A stretch of DNA of 28,622 nucleotides from CAZQIC01 sp964593555 (GTDB lineage Bacteria; Bacteroidota; Bacteroidia; JAFLBG01), in assembly GCA_964593555.1 (NCBI GenBank), contig CAZQIC010000055.1, forward strand, positions 1-28,622, read 5' to 3'. Numbering within the stretch: position 1 is the stretch's first letter; every line of letters begins with the position of its first letter. The notes below the pieces were generated by a model. That model was given only the letters and a program-made list of their open reading frames with translations, was not told the origin of the DNA and ran no database searches. The position numbers were made by a program, and so were the translations under genes. Positions 9,201 to 17,005 of this stretch are shown here, one piece after another.

Positions 9201-10566
9201 TACTATCGGTGTAAACATCATCTGCTTCATCTAATCTCAATCCTCCAAAATAGGTTGCCCATTGTCGTACCCCGTTACTATTAAATTCAATGATAAAAGC
9301 ATCAGGATCACCTAAGCCTGCAGAAGCCCAGGTATTGTCATAATAGGTGCCGGTATTTTGGGTGGGAAAATTAACCCCTGATACACTGCCCGTCATATAT
9401 ACATTTCCTGATACGTCAGTGCAAATACCTGGGTTATACATAATACAATTTGTCGATCCAAAATAGGTACTCCATAATAGTACTCCAGTATTAGTAAATT
9501 TCGAAACAAATCCGTAGTTAGGACTATTTATTACAGAACCGTTATAGTACGTGCTTGCATTCAATACAGGAAAACCGGGTCCCCGTGAGGAACCTCCAAT
9601 AAATAAATTGCCATTAACATCAGTGCACATATCACGTGCGGAGGCGTAAACATTTGCACCTGATCCGGCAAACAATGTGCTCCATACTAGTCGTGGATCA
9701 ATTACTAAAGTCTGACTTTGATGTGCAAAATTGTTGAGGTTAAAAGTTACCTCGTAAGCTGAAAATGATTTTGGTAACAGGGCTCCGGTGTAATCGTCTT
9801 TAGGCTTAGTTATAGTTGCTTGTATTGAATAAGCGGATTTTACTTCCTGTTCGTTCTCTTTTGTATAACAATACAAATGTCCATCCTTAATAGTGCCGAG
9901 CGGAGTTTGAATCGTTATTTCGTCTGTTTTTTCCTCAGCTACTTTATCAGCTCCTATATATAGAAGTTTGATTTTTTTATAATCACCTCCCGGATGTATA
10001 ACAAAATCATATTTTAAATTTTTATTATCAGCAAAATAAAGAACCCAATCAATATTGGGATAAATATTTTTTATAGTGATTTTTTGATATTGTTTTGCTG
10101 CTATTCTTTCTCGATTTCCTATATAATAAAATTGATCGGCAGCAGTAGGCAACTCTTTTATAATATTATCAGGTGAAATCGAAGCGTCTTCTAATTCCAT
10201 ATCTACCCGGTGCCATTGGTATTTGTAGTTTTCAAGTTGTGTGTTAATGGTGTCTCTTAGTATAGAGGAGCCAGCCATGCTTTCGGGTTTTATAAACAAA
10301 TAAGTAAGTCCCTTTTTAGTAAGATAAATGCTTATTCCTTCAGATTGTAAGGTATAATAAACGAAAGGAATTTCTTCTCCGGCGGTACTTAAAAATTGCC
10401 CTTTGTTTTCTTCGAAACCGCTGCCGACGGCATTAACTAAAGGAATGTTATTATTTGTTAATCCTACACCAAAGGTATTTATTTGAAAAAGTACGAATAA
10501 AGAAAGTAATGAAATCCGTATGGCATTTAAGCTATTGCCGAATAAATTTAAAATATGGTTTGACAT
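6247..10566 (-). CDS. T9SS cargo protein with SBBP, SprB-like and PKD repeats and gliding-type C-terminus
   Basis: This is a very large (1439-residue) secreted protein. The ATG at 10566 is preferred over an upstream TTG at 10587 because it directly begins a signal peptide (hydrophobic segment ending near NTFG). Next is a domain of about 250 residues, then a series of SBBP repeats (WSTYFGGS, DxxGNLFIxG, DFPxQN patterns; about 9700-8190). Glycine/asparagine-rich SprB-type repeats (YSWNNGQTTA, GxYxATVxDxNGC; about 8160-7030) follow, then two PKD-like domains (about 7020-6550). The C-terminal gliding motility-associated domain (VPNTFTPNGDGMNDIF, YDRWGDLIF; about 6540-6250) marks type B export through the type IX secretion system. 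It is probably a surface adhesin or extracellular structural protein. A truncated relative lies 10 bases upstream. Confidence 0.93.
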   Translation of the reverse strand: MSNHILNLFGNSLNAIRISLLSLFVLFQINTFGVGLTNNNIPLVNAVGSGFEENKGQFLSTAGEEIPFVYYTLQSEGISIYLTKKGLTYLFIKPESMAGSSILRDTINTQLENYKYQWHRVDMELEDASISPDNIIKELPTAADQFYYIGNRERIAAKQYQKITIKNIYPNIDWVLYFADNKNLKYDFVIHPGGDYKKIKLLYIGADKVAEEKTDEITIQTPLGTIKDGHLYCYTKENEQEVKSAYSIQATITKPKDDYTGALLPKSFSAYEVTFNLNNFAHQSQTLVIDPRLVWSTLFAGSGANVYASARDMCTDVNGNLFIGGSSRGPGFPVLNASTYYNGSVINSPNYGFVSKFTNTGVLLWSTYFGSTNCIMYNPGICTDVSGNVYMTGSVSGVNFPTQNTGTYYDNTWASAGLGDPDAFIIEFNSNGVRQWATYFGGLRLDEADDVYTDSKGNLFIIGMTRSTDFPIQNGGGYFDNTINGGRDVFIAKFDNLHNLLWSTYYGGSAGNNEPKGLCVDALDNLFIVGQTSSLSFPLQNAGTYFQSTNNGIAMTWDIFISKFSNNGNLLWSTYLGGSAYDSSTDICVDKQNNIFIEGITSSSNFPFPSVNGGAGAYFDNSISGSHDALFLKFDNNGNYLWGTLFGGNQQDGFLQGPTPNSIICTDDCGNMYACITTSSFDIETTEQPCDNTAYTDSTHSGSCGLFQTDQMILKFSNGGKLHWSTFWGGEGWEQTGSISIDPFNNLFISGDWGSFQCTTVPIFPFVNPGNNAYFDDAIGIGRGAPFISKFAPPVYDAVSTPASCICDGTANLTVNGTPFNTTGSCNMPFTWKANNNSVVGTTAALNNLCSGNYSVEISDSINCVFDTAYINVTSNISIISLIGNSTSATCGNNNGSVSVTPSGGFGNYTYNWSVAGNTNAGISNLAAGIYSATISDENHCSTLTTLTITSIPTITVIPFIIPVSCFGENDGSATANITGAGPSVNYSWNNGQTTATATGLRANTFSVTVTNNVGCSTQTTVTITEPPLLTATLSAIDPICYNGLTGSVSISLAGGTIPYFYSWNNGQTTANVTGIGAGVYTATVMDNNGCIFTQNAIVSNPAQFIITIPPVTKVCEGQQATINTSLAGGTSPFNYLWSNGQTTALISPAITSTISYSVIVTDANGCLTQAVTTVAPYPLPIVNFTSDNTQGCGPLCINFLNTTPNTNTQQWSFGNNNFSSSQNFNHCYTTPGNYPVTLTVSDNNGCSNGLTQNNYITVHPNPIASFIAKPQTTTLLNPTVNFTDQSHGAISWAWNFGDVNNSSASIQNTNYTYQDTGSYKVQLIVSNEFGCLDTSYEFIEIKADFALYVPNTFTPNGDGMNDIFSPLGTGIETGNYELYIYDRWGDLIFQSGNIMMGWNGKANNGTLTAQEDTYVWIIKLTDILGEKHRYAGHINLIK

Positions 10567-10576
10567 AGGGGATATT

Positions 10577-11104
10577 TTAATTAACAATTACTTTTTTATC
10601 TAAATAATTAGAAAACAGTTGTAGATGATTAATTAATCTTATAGGTAAATTAGGGCACTCGATATTGCCTGTTACAAAAATATTGTTTGATGCATCTTTA
10701 TCTAGTGCATTAGCATTTTCATCTAATGATCCGCCATAATAGGTGGTCCACACTCTGTTCCCTGCTTTGTTGAATTTTGCAATAAAGCTTTCTGATATAC
10801 TTAATGCGTTTGTTTGAAAAGCGCCTACCGTTACCTGGAAATTGTTTGAGTTAGTATACCCGCAAAAGATCACATCACCTGAATAGTCTGTTGTTATATA
10901 ATAATTTTGAAAAGTGATTTTGTTATACGCCTTTATGTTTGTAATTCCGCTTGAGCAATGGGGGTAGTAGTAATTGAAAGATTCTTCTGAGGGAGACTCA
11001 TATTCAAGATTGTATTTGCTCGTTGCACATATAAATTCCAGGTCGACTCTTAAAAATGGTAATTCTTTGCCGTGAAACTGTGATCTTGGGATTTTTATCC
11101 TCAT
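10577..11104 (-). pseudogene. Truncated SBBP-repeat protein fragment
   Basis: This 175-residue frame has an ATG at 11104 and ends 10 bases before the ATG of the large T9SS protein. Its middle holds two degenerate SBBP-like units (FIAKFNKAGNRVWTTYYGGS and DKDASNNIFVTGN), the same repeat type as in its neighbour. It has no signal peptide, no complete propeller and no C-terminal sorting domain. Its N-terminus, with an RVDLEF segment, resembles nothing I recognise. The simplest reading is the 5' remnant of a second SBBP gene that lost its 3' part, or a frame left after partial duplication. It could instead be a short expressed protein, and its position would make it the first gene of a two-gene transcript. 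Confidence 0.5.
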
Positions 11105-11258
11105 ACTAAGGGCCTGTATGGTGTGTTTTCAAACATCGGTTTTTAAAAATGTTATCTCAAAACAGTTTGAGCGAATTAATTAATCATATAAATCATAATA
11201 TTTGCATTAAAATGGCATTTAATTTATATTTAAGCGATTTTAAATTAATCTTATAAAG

Positions 11259-12776
11259 GTGTCAAAAAAAGAATCTTCTAAATTATTTGAGCTTATCAAA
11301 TCTCTTGACAAGGGGGAGAGGAGGAATTTTAAACTTTTCAGCACTGAATGGAAAGGCAATACTGCTAATAATCATCATAAACTCTTTGATATTATAGATG
11401 GTCAAAAACATTATGATGAGCAAAGCATACGAAAGAAATATCCCCACGAAAAATTTGTAAAAAATCTCGCCACTACAAAAGTTCACTTATACAATTCTAT
11501 TTTAAAAAGTTTTTCTTATTATAATACTGGAGCGGCTTTGCAAGGTGATCTTTGGAAAAAGATAATAGCCGCCGAGGTTCTTTTGAATAAGCGGTTATAT
11601 GATCATTGTCAACAGCAAATAAATAAGATAAAAAAAGAGGCATATAAGGTAGAAGAGTTTGCATTGTTACTAGATGTGGTTAGGGTGGAGGAAAGATTGA
11701 TAAGGAGTGGTGTTCTGAAAATTGTCTATTCAAAATTAAAAGAACTATTTAAAGAAGAACAAAATCTAATCGAATTAATATATAACATTAATACCTATAA
11801 AACTATTAATCGGGATTTGTTTGACTCTATTTGGAAATATGGAGCACATAATAAAGAAGCACTGGCAAATGAACTAAAAACAATAATGGCCCACCCTGAA
11901 ATGAAAGATATAAGTATGGCTCTTTCAATTAAAGCAAAAGCAATTTTTCTTCACATGCACGGGGCTTGTGGTTTTGCGTTGGAAAAACTTTCTCACTCCG
12001 TTAACTACACTAAAAAAAGACTAGAGTTGATGGAGGCTCATCCTCATATTTTAATTCGAACACATGCTGAACATCAGGGGGTACTTAGTAACCTTGTAAG
12101 TATTTACTATGAACAAAGGAAATTCTCCGAAGCAATTGCAATCATAGCTAAATATGAAACTGCATATGGTGAAAATCTAAAAATACACACGACTAAAATG
12201 CAGATTTATTTAGCACTAGGAGAAATGGATCGCTTCAGAAGCCTCATGATTAATGCCGAGAAAATACTTAAAAAAAATTCTAATGATAATTATTATATTC
12301 AGTTCATTGGAATTATCATTGTTTCTTATTTTGCTGAGGGCAGTTATAAAAAGGCTCAACAATGGAATAACCGACTTTTAAACAGAAACGACACATCTTT
12401 TAGCCTAGATCTGTTTTTATTCGTACGCCTTTTTGCGATGCTAATTGCTTTCGAATTAAAAGAATACCATTTGTTGGAATCATATACGCGCTCATTAAAA
12501 CGGCAACTGAATAAATTGGGCGGAGCCCGATCAGTAGCTAGTCTCCTGGTCGATTTTATTCAAAAAGCGCAGTTTCAAAAACTTGATGATTCTTATTATA
12601 ATATGCTTAGGGATCTCAAGAGTAATCTGGATAAACTCAAGAAGGAGGCAGGTGGTCATATGATGGAGTATTTTAATTTATCCATTTGGGTGCAATCTAA
12701 AATTGAGAAAAAAACTTTTATTCAGGTGCTTAAAAAGGAAAATAAAAAGAAACTAATTGACCCATTAATTTCCTAA
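11259..12776 (+). CDS. Helical (TPR-like) protein of unknown function
   Basis: This is a 505-residue soluble protein, rich in lysine, glutamate and leucine, with predicted helical hairpins throughout. Segments such as LVSIYYEQRKFSEAIAIIAKYE (near residue 280) and the following ALGEMDRF stretch look like tetratricopeptide repeats. The N-terminal phrase SLDKGERRNFKLF is distinctive, but I cannot link it to a function. There is no signal peptide or membrane segment, so it is likely cytoplasmic. The start is GTG at 11259, since no in-frame ATG is near, with a purine-rich AAAGG just before it. It is divergent from the SBBP genes across about 150 bases. Its last 12 bases overlap the end of the convergent membrane-protein gene. 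A scaffold role is possible, but nothing beyond the repeats supports it. Confidence 0.7.
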   Translation: MSKKESSKLFELIKSLDKGERRNFKLFSTEWKGNTANNHHKLFDIIDGQKHYDEQSIRKKYPHEKFVKNLATTKVHLYNSILKSFSYYNTGAALQGDLWKKIIAAEVLLNKRLYDHCQQQINKIKKEAYKVEEFALLLDVVRVEERLIRSGVLKIVYSKLKELFKEEQNLIELIYNINTYKTINRDLFDSIWKYGAHNKEALANELKTIMAHPEMKDISMALSIKAKAIFLHMHGACGFALEKLSHSVNYTKKRLELMEAHPHILIRTHAEHQGVLSNLVSIYYEQRKFSEAIAIIAKYETAYGENLKIHTTKMQIYLALGEMDRFRSLMINAEKILKKNSNDNYYIQFIGIIIVSYFAEGSYKKAQQWNNRLLNRNDTSFSLDLFLFVRLFAMLIAFELKEYHLLESYTRSLKRQLNKLGGARSVASLLVDFIQKAQFQKLDDSYYNMLRDLKSNLDKLKKEAGGHMMEYFNLSIWVQSKIEKKTFIQVLKKENKKKLIDPLIS

Positions 12777-14804
12777 TAACAGAAATCGCTGACCCGATCT
12801 TGGGTCGGAAAATAGCGTATCTACTCTTTCAATAATTAATTGATTGATCAGTACATTTTTTGATGCTATAATAAATTTAATATTGTATTGGTCTATAAAG
12901 TCGATCTGGCTTTGCTGTATTGAAACAAAATTGTTTTTCTCTTGTTGAGATTTTACAAATTGATTAAATGCGGATATTTCTATTGATTTTTTTTCAATCA
13001 TAGGAATATTATCCCGCAATTCCCGCACTAAAGTGTCTCCCAATATGCTGATGTCTATGCAACCCATATATTGAGATAGAAAAGGAAGGTAAAAGCTATG
13101 ATCAGGATAACCCTTTATCGCAAGAGTTTTGTATTCTGTTTCTTCAAAAAGCATTACACCGATCGCTTTTTCTTCTTCCTTAAATGTAATGCGGCGTATT
13201 TTTTCTAAATACTCAGCGGAAAGCGAATTGTTTTTTTCTTTTTGTACATCATAAATATGATAGGCATAAACTGCTTTCGAAAAAAGCACGATCAATGTTA
13301 TTGCAAGAATAGCAGATCGGATTTTTTTATTCAATGGTGTAAGCGATTTTTTTTCAAAAAAGAAAACGAGAGCAAGAACTATAAAAAGAACATTAACAAA
13401 GCACAGTACATTTGTGTATAATTGCCAGCCATTCTGCATTTTATAAAAAGTAGCTGAGCCGAATAAAGAAGCGAAATAACAACACAGCATAAGCCATGAG
13501 AGGTTTTTGTAATGTGATTTTACTCCTTTACTAAATAAAAGTATCGTTGATAGTAATATGAAAGGAAGGTATAATAGTAAGGATCTGTAGAAAATATCTT
13601 TCATTCTGTAAAGTAATTCAGCAATAAATATTTTTACTGACCTAAACGACCATCCGGTCAGGTCGGTAGTTTCCATTACATTTCCATATTCATGATAGCG
13701 GAGTTTTGTGTTTCCGAAATAGGTGTACATGAAAATTATAAATCCGCCCAGGCAAAATACATAAAAACAAATCCGGATAAATTCGTATTTGTTAATTTGC
13801 CTGGTGAGTACTGCAGTTAATGAAAATAATAATATTCCACCCAATGTTCCCATTCCAACGCTTATAGATAATATAGGGAGTATGAGTAAGCTCGCCAATG
13901 CAATTGTTATGTAACCATTGATGAATAATAAAACCGAGAGGAATAAAAAGGGATAATACGCTGAAAATTTTTCTCCAAAATATTCCAGCGGAGCCTCAAT
14001 GTAATTTAAAACGTAAACGGATGATGGTTTTTCGAGGTAGAAATACAGTCCGCCTAAAAATAAGAAAAGGGGAACGGCCATTTGTTGAAATAGAGAAACG
14101 GTACTAATTTTTTCAAGTAATGCGAACAAGCCCAATACCGCTATAATATTCAGCATTGGATAGGTAAGCAGGTAAAGCGATAAAAGGTTAGGTGAGCAAT
14201 ACACAACCGATAGTCCGGCATTTAACCAAAGTTCAAAATAGTGATAAGGGTTAATGCCGCTATATGCATCGTTAATCAGATTATTTATTCCGCACGTGTT
14301 TTCTATTCCTGTTTGAGTAAGCATCAGGGATATGTTTGAGTAAAATATATTGTCTTTGTTAGGTATGGAGAAAACCCAGTCACTCCCTGTCAAGACAATT
14401 GAAGCAAACCAGGAGTAAAGAATAAATGATACAATGAACAGTGGGAGTAATTTGCCTGTGATATTTCCCCTGTTTGTTTCTGTTTCATTTTCAGGTAAAA
14501 TGCTAAGTTCAAGGGGAAGATTTTTGTTCTTCTTCAGAAAAATAAATTCAATAACGAGGAAGCTTATAATAAGTACAAGTCCCATATTTATGGTCTGGCC
14601 TGCAGAGCGGACAATTGAATAAACAGCAATCATGGCTGTTAACCCGCAAAGCAGCCGCACAAAAAGGCTGGAATAAAACCCCTTTATCAGTATATGTTTT
14701 GACCTAATGAGTTTGAAGACGAAATATCCAACCAGGTAACAAAGGAAGAGCGTAAGAGCTAGTAAAAAATAATATTTTATAAAGAGGATAACCGCTTCCG
14801 GCAT
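12765..14804 (-). CDS. Polytopic membrane protein, GT-C-like layout
   Basis: I favour the ATG at 14804 (679 residues), because the earlier start at 14834 is a TTG. About the first 480 residues carry roughly twelve or more hydrophobic segments. A large loop after the fourth or fifth segment holds SDWVFSIPNKDN and NPYHYFELW. The last 170 residues form a soluble tail with charged residues. Many membrane helices with an extended loop and a periplasmic C-terminal domain is the general plan of GT-C glycosyltransferases and related envelope polysaccharide enzymes. I see no family-specific motif, so function is unassigned. Its 3' end overlaps the convergent helical-protein gene by 12 bases. It is divergent from the condensin-like operon, sharing an intergenic region of about 245 bases. 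Confidence 0.75.
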   Translation of the reverse strand: MPEAVILFIKYYFLLALTLFLCYLVGYFVFKLIRSKHILIKGFYSSLFVRLLCGLTAMIAVYSIVRSAGQTINMGLVLIISFLVIEFIFLKKNKNLPLELSILPENETETNRGNITGKLLPLFIVSFILYSWFASIVLTGSDWVFSIPNKDNIFYSNISLMLTQTGIENTCGINNLINDAYSGINPYHYFELWLNAGLSVVYCSPNLLSLYLLTYPMLNIIAVLGLFALLEKISTVSLFQQMAVPLFLFLGGLYFYLEKPSSVYVLNYIEAPLEYFGEKFSAYYPFLFLSVLLFINGYITIALASLLILPILSISVGMGTLGGILLFSLTAVLTRQINKYEFIRICFYVFCLGGFIIFMYTYFGNTKLRYHEYGNVMETTDLTGWSFRSVKIFIAELLYRMKDIFYRSLLLYLPFILLSTILLFSKGVKSHYKNLSWLMLCCYFASLFGSATFYKMQNGWQLYTNVLCFVNVLFIVLALVFFFEKKSLTPLNKKIRSAILAITLIVLFSKAVYAYHIYDVQKEKNNSLSAEYLEKIRRITFKEEEKAIGVMLFEETEYKTLAIKGYPDHSFYLPFLSQYMGCIDISILGDTLVRELRDNIPMIEKKSIEISAFNQFVKSQQEKNNFVSIQQSQIDFIDQYNIKFIIASKNVLINQLIIERVDTLFSDPRSGQRFLLLGN

Positions 14805-14930
14805 AATGAGGAATGATATGTTTTTGATCTGCAAAGGTGTTGCTAAAATTGTTTTCTTTAAGGCAAATCTCAGGCTTGGGAGAAATAGTAATGAACATTG
14901 TTAGTAATTATTAACCATTTGTCTTAATAG

Positions 14931-14940
14931 TTGTTAACAA
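14931..14940. promoter_or_regulatory. Perfect 10-base palindrome (possible operator)
   Basis: TTGTTAACAA is its own reverse complement. It lies in the AT-rich region between the membrane-protein gene and the condensin-like operon, with TTAAC repeated on either side (about 14910-14950). It could be a regulator binding site for either gene. Short AT-rich palindromes also arise by chance, so this is only suggestive. Confidence 0.25.
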
Positions 14941-14974
14941 TGAATTAACAGGTTTTTGCAATTAAATCAACAAA

Positions 14975-14983
14975 TTATCCACA
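14975..14983 (+). promoter_or_regulatory. DnaA-box-like 9-mer (TTATCCACA)
   Basis: TTATCCACA matches the strong DnaA box consensus exactly. It lies 26 bases before the -7 element of the condensin-like operon. A single copy could let DnaA regulate this operon, but one 9-mer match is not rare enough to be conclusive in a window of this size, and no cluster of boxes is visible. Confidence 0.35.
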
Positions 14984-15009
14984 CTCCCCATTTGCGTTTA
15001 AGGGTTACC

Positions 15010-15017
15010 TATATTTG
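15010..15017 (+). promoter_or_regulatory. Bacteroidota -7 element (TATATTTG) for condensin-like operon
   Basis: TATATTTG fits TAnnTTTG and lies 33 bases before the first ATG of the operon. A TTTG at 14991-14994 is 15 bases upstream, closer than the usual -33 spacing, so only the -7 element is well supported. Confidence 0.5.
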
Positions 15018-15050
15018 TTGGGATAGGGTGGAAACTCCTTAATTTCTATT

Positions 15051-16382
15051 ATGCAAAACGACCTTTTAGAGAATATTAAGCAGAAATTTGAGTTGATGGT
15101 TCCACAGAACCAGGAAACACTATTACTGTTGGCTGCACTGCAATCTAAGATAGATAGCCAGATTATTGAGGACGCCTTTACTCAGAGAGATTTTGAGGAG
15201 GCAGTGGATGAAGTTTCGGACCTGTTGCAGAGAGGACAGATTCAGAAAGAAAATATTTCCAAAAAGCTCAGCCAGTATTTTTATACAACACTAAAAAGAG
15301 GGAATGAATACCGTTACCAGTTAACAGTTTTTGCACGTGAGTTAGTGGGTCTTGTGTTGAATGAGTTACAGCCTCAGTTTGACGAGGTAGAGCTGGTACA
15401 CACATTCGAAAGAACATTAAAATTAACTCCCGGCGATCTTGAATCTATAAAAAAGTTCGAGTATTGGTTTAACAACCACTTTGTACCTTCAAAAAAAATA
15501 ATTCTTTCACACACGGAAAATCTTCAACGCCTTGTTGATTCGAAAACGGCTGCGTTGAGGTCTTTGCTTAAAGCAAACCTTGAGCATACCAAGGAGCTTA
15601 TCAATAGTTTCATTGAGATATTCGAAGCCTTAGGAAAACAAACGGAAGGCCTAACCGGTACTATGATGTTTAAACAGGAAGTATTGGAGAATATTAAATC
15701 TGCAGAAAGTGGATTTATGGACAATAAGGATTCCTGGGATAAATATTCACGAATACGTATGGAGGTGGAACGCTTTTTCGATAATATCGATTACCGTGTC
15801 CTTTCTATCAACGATCGTATTCAAGGTTCTACTTCAAGACTTAAAACATTGTATGATACCCTCAGGTATAAACAATTGTTTAAACTTAAGCTGGAAAAAT
15901 TTTTAGGATATGTTTTAAAGAATAGTACTTACGATAAAGAAACAGATACTGTTAAGTTACCCGGAAATGTTGATACCCGTAAGATCCCTTATTTCAGAAA
16001 AAAAATTCATGCGATACCATCGCTTATATTCGGTGATGTAATTCCTCGCGAAGTTCCCGAGTTGAATGAAGATGAAGAATACAAAAAACTGAAAGAGAAA
16101 GAGAATATGAGATTGCTTAACCGCCAGGAAAGTGTATCAAAATGGTTGGAGAGCATCAATTCAAATTTTGATAAAGGAAAAACAATTGATTTCGAAAAGT
16201 GGTTTAAAGATATTTACAAGAGTGAACAAAATCTTGAAGTGCCAATTGAAGTTTGTTTCGGACTTATACAAAAATACGGACGGGTTAAAGATGCCCAATT
16301 AGTTATTGATACAAAAGATCCTTTTAAAGCGAACGAAGACTTATCATTATGGAAACTGAAAATTCAACATTTGCATTCTTAG
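15051..16382 (+). CDS. Kleisin-like subunit of a MukBEF/MksBEF/Wadjet-type condensin (MukF/MksF/JetA-like)
   Basis: This is the first gene of a three-gene operon (443 residues). The product is soluble and largely helical, with charged helices at residues about 155-300 and an acidic, lysine/glutamate-rich linker near 340-365 (NEDEEYKKLKEKEN). The N-terminal 110 residues could form winged helices like MukF/JetA. I see no catalytic motif. The assignment rests mostly on position and size: the next gene encodes a MukE-like protein and the third an SMC-type ATPase, in the same F-E-B order as MukFEB and JetABC. A kleisin would bridge the two ATPase heads and bind the MukE-like subunit. The ATG follows a TAnnTTTG element by 33 bases. 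The end overlaps the next gene by 34 bases, suggesting coupled translation. Direct sequence similarity is weak. Confidence 0.7.
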   Translation: MQNDLLENIKQKFELMVPQNQETLLLLAALQSKIDSQIIEDAFTQRDFEEAVDEVSDLLQRGQIQKENISKKLSQYFYTTLKRGNEYRYQLTVFARELVGLVLNELQPQFDEVELVHTFERTLKLTPGDLESIKKFEYWFNNHFVPSKKIILSHTENLQRLVDSKTAALRSLLKANLEHTKELINSFIEIFEALGKQTEGLTGTMMFKQEVLENIKSAESGFMDNKDSWDKYSRIRMEVERFFDNIDYRVLSINDRIQGSTSRLKTLYDTLRYKQLFKLKLEKFLGYVLKNSTYDKETDTVKLPGNVDTRKIPYFRKKIHAIPSLIFGDVIPREVPELNEDEEYKKLKEKENMRLLNRQESVSKWLESINSNFDKGKTIDFEKWFKDIYKSEQNLEVPIEVCFGLIQKYGRVKDAQLVIDTKDPFKANEDLSLWKLKIQHLHS

Positions 16383-17005
16383 AAAGCGAAACGGCAAGTA
16401 AGTATTTTGCCGAAGTGGATTTTGCTCTAAAACAGGGCCGCCATATTCAGCACTATGGAACGGATGCAAAGTTCTGGGATTATATTAGCGATAACTATTC
16501 CCAGTTAGCAAAATACTATGAGCATTTGTTCGGTGTATTCTTAAGACGCGACAGTAATGAGCGTGATGTTTATTATTATTTGGATTTTCCGGAAGATGGC
16601 CATGGTCGCTTTGTTGGGGATAGAAATAAAGATATTGATCCGCGTATGGTTATCGTAGGGGTTTTATTGCTTAACCTTTATAAAGAGCGTTTCTTCGAAG
16701 GGAAAGATGTTAAGTGGACAACACTTGAAACTATTATAGAAGAAGGTGAACACAAAGAATACTGGCAGCGTTTGTTGTATGGTGAAGTAAAAAGAAATTA
16801 TACACCCAACGAAAAAGATGAAATGAAACGCAGAATGGAAAGAACTCTTAATGAGTTTGACCGTCTCGGATGGATCAATTGGGTGGAGCGTGAAACGCTG
16901 CACTTTGAAATGCTTCCTGCTATTGATAGGTTAGCCAAATTATATTCTAATGAAATAAGTAATGTTGAACTAATGAGTGAATATATAAATGAGCAAGTAT
17001 CCTAG
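16349..17005 (+). CDS. MukE/MksE/JetB-like condensin subunit
   Basis: This 218-residue protein has the hallmark MukE beginning: YFAEVDFALKQGRHIQ near residues 19-34 parallels the FPxLxxALRxGRHI segment of MukE. A central stretch with a strand-like YYYLDFPEDG, the helical VGVLLLNLYKERFFEG, and a C-terminal LNEFDRLGWINWV that parallels the MukE RLRRLGMV region are consistent with tandem winged helices. MukE-type proteins bind the kleisin and modulate the ATPase and its DNA loading. The ATG lies inside the end of the upstream gene (34-base overlap), and the stop overlaps the ATPase gene start by 17 bases. That tight packing supports equal production of all three. This is the most convincing family link in the operon outside the ATPase. 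Confidence 0.82.
   Translation: METENSTFAFLESETASKYFAEVDFALKQGRHIQHYGTDAKFWDYISDNYSQLAKYYEHLFGVFLRRDSNERDVYYYLDFPEDGHGRFVGDRNKDIDPRMVIVGVLLLNLYKERFFEGKDVKWTTLETIIEEGEHKEYWQRLLYGEVKRNYTPNEKDEMKRRMERTLNEFDRLGWINWVERETLHFEMLPAIDRLAKLYSNEISNVELMSEYINEQVS

Noticed and set aside
10567..10587. TTG start for the large T9SS protein
   Set aside because: It overlaps the upstream fragment's end, while ATG at 10566 gives a directly placed signal peptide.
11156..11171. Inverted repeat CTCAAA/TTTGAG upstream of the helical-protein gene
   Set aside because: Six-base arms with a four-base loop and no T run; too short to call an operator or terminator.
14805..14834. TTG start of the polytopic membrane protein
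   Set aside because: ATG at 14804 is preferred and still begins before the first membrane helix. The earlier one cannot be excluded.
14881..15050. Replication origin
   Set aside because: Only one DnaA box is found. There is no box cluster or dnaA/dnaN neighbourhood.
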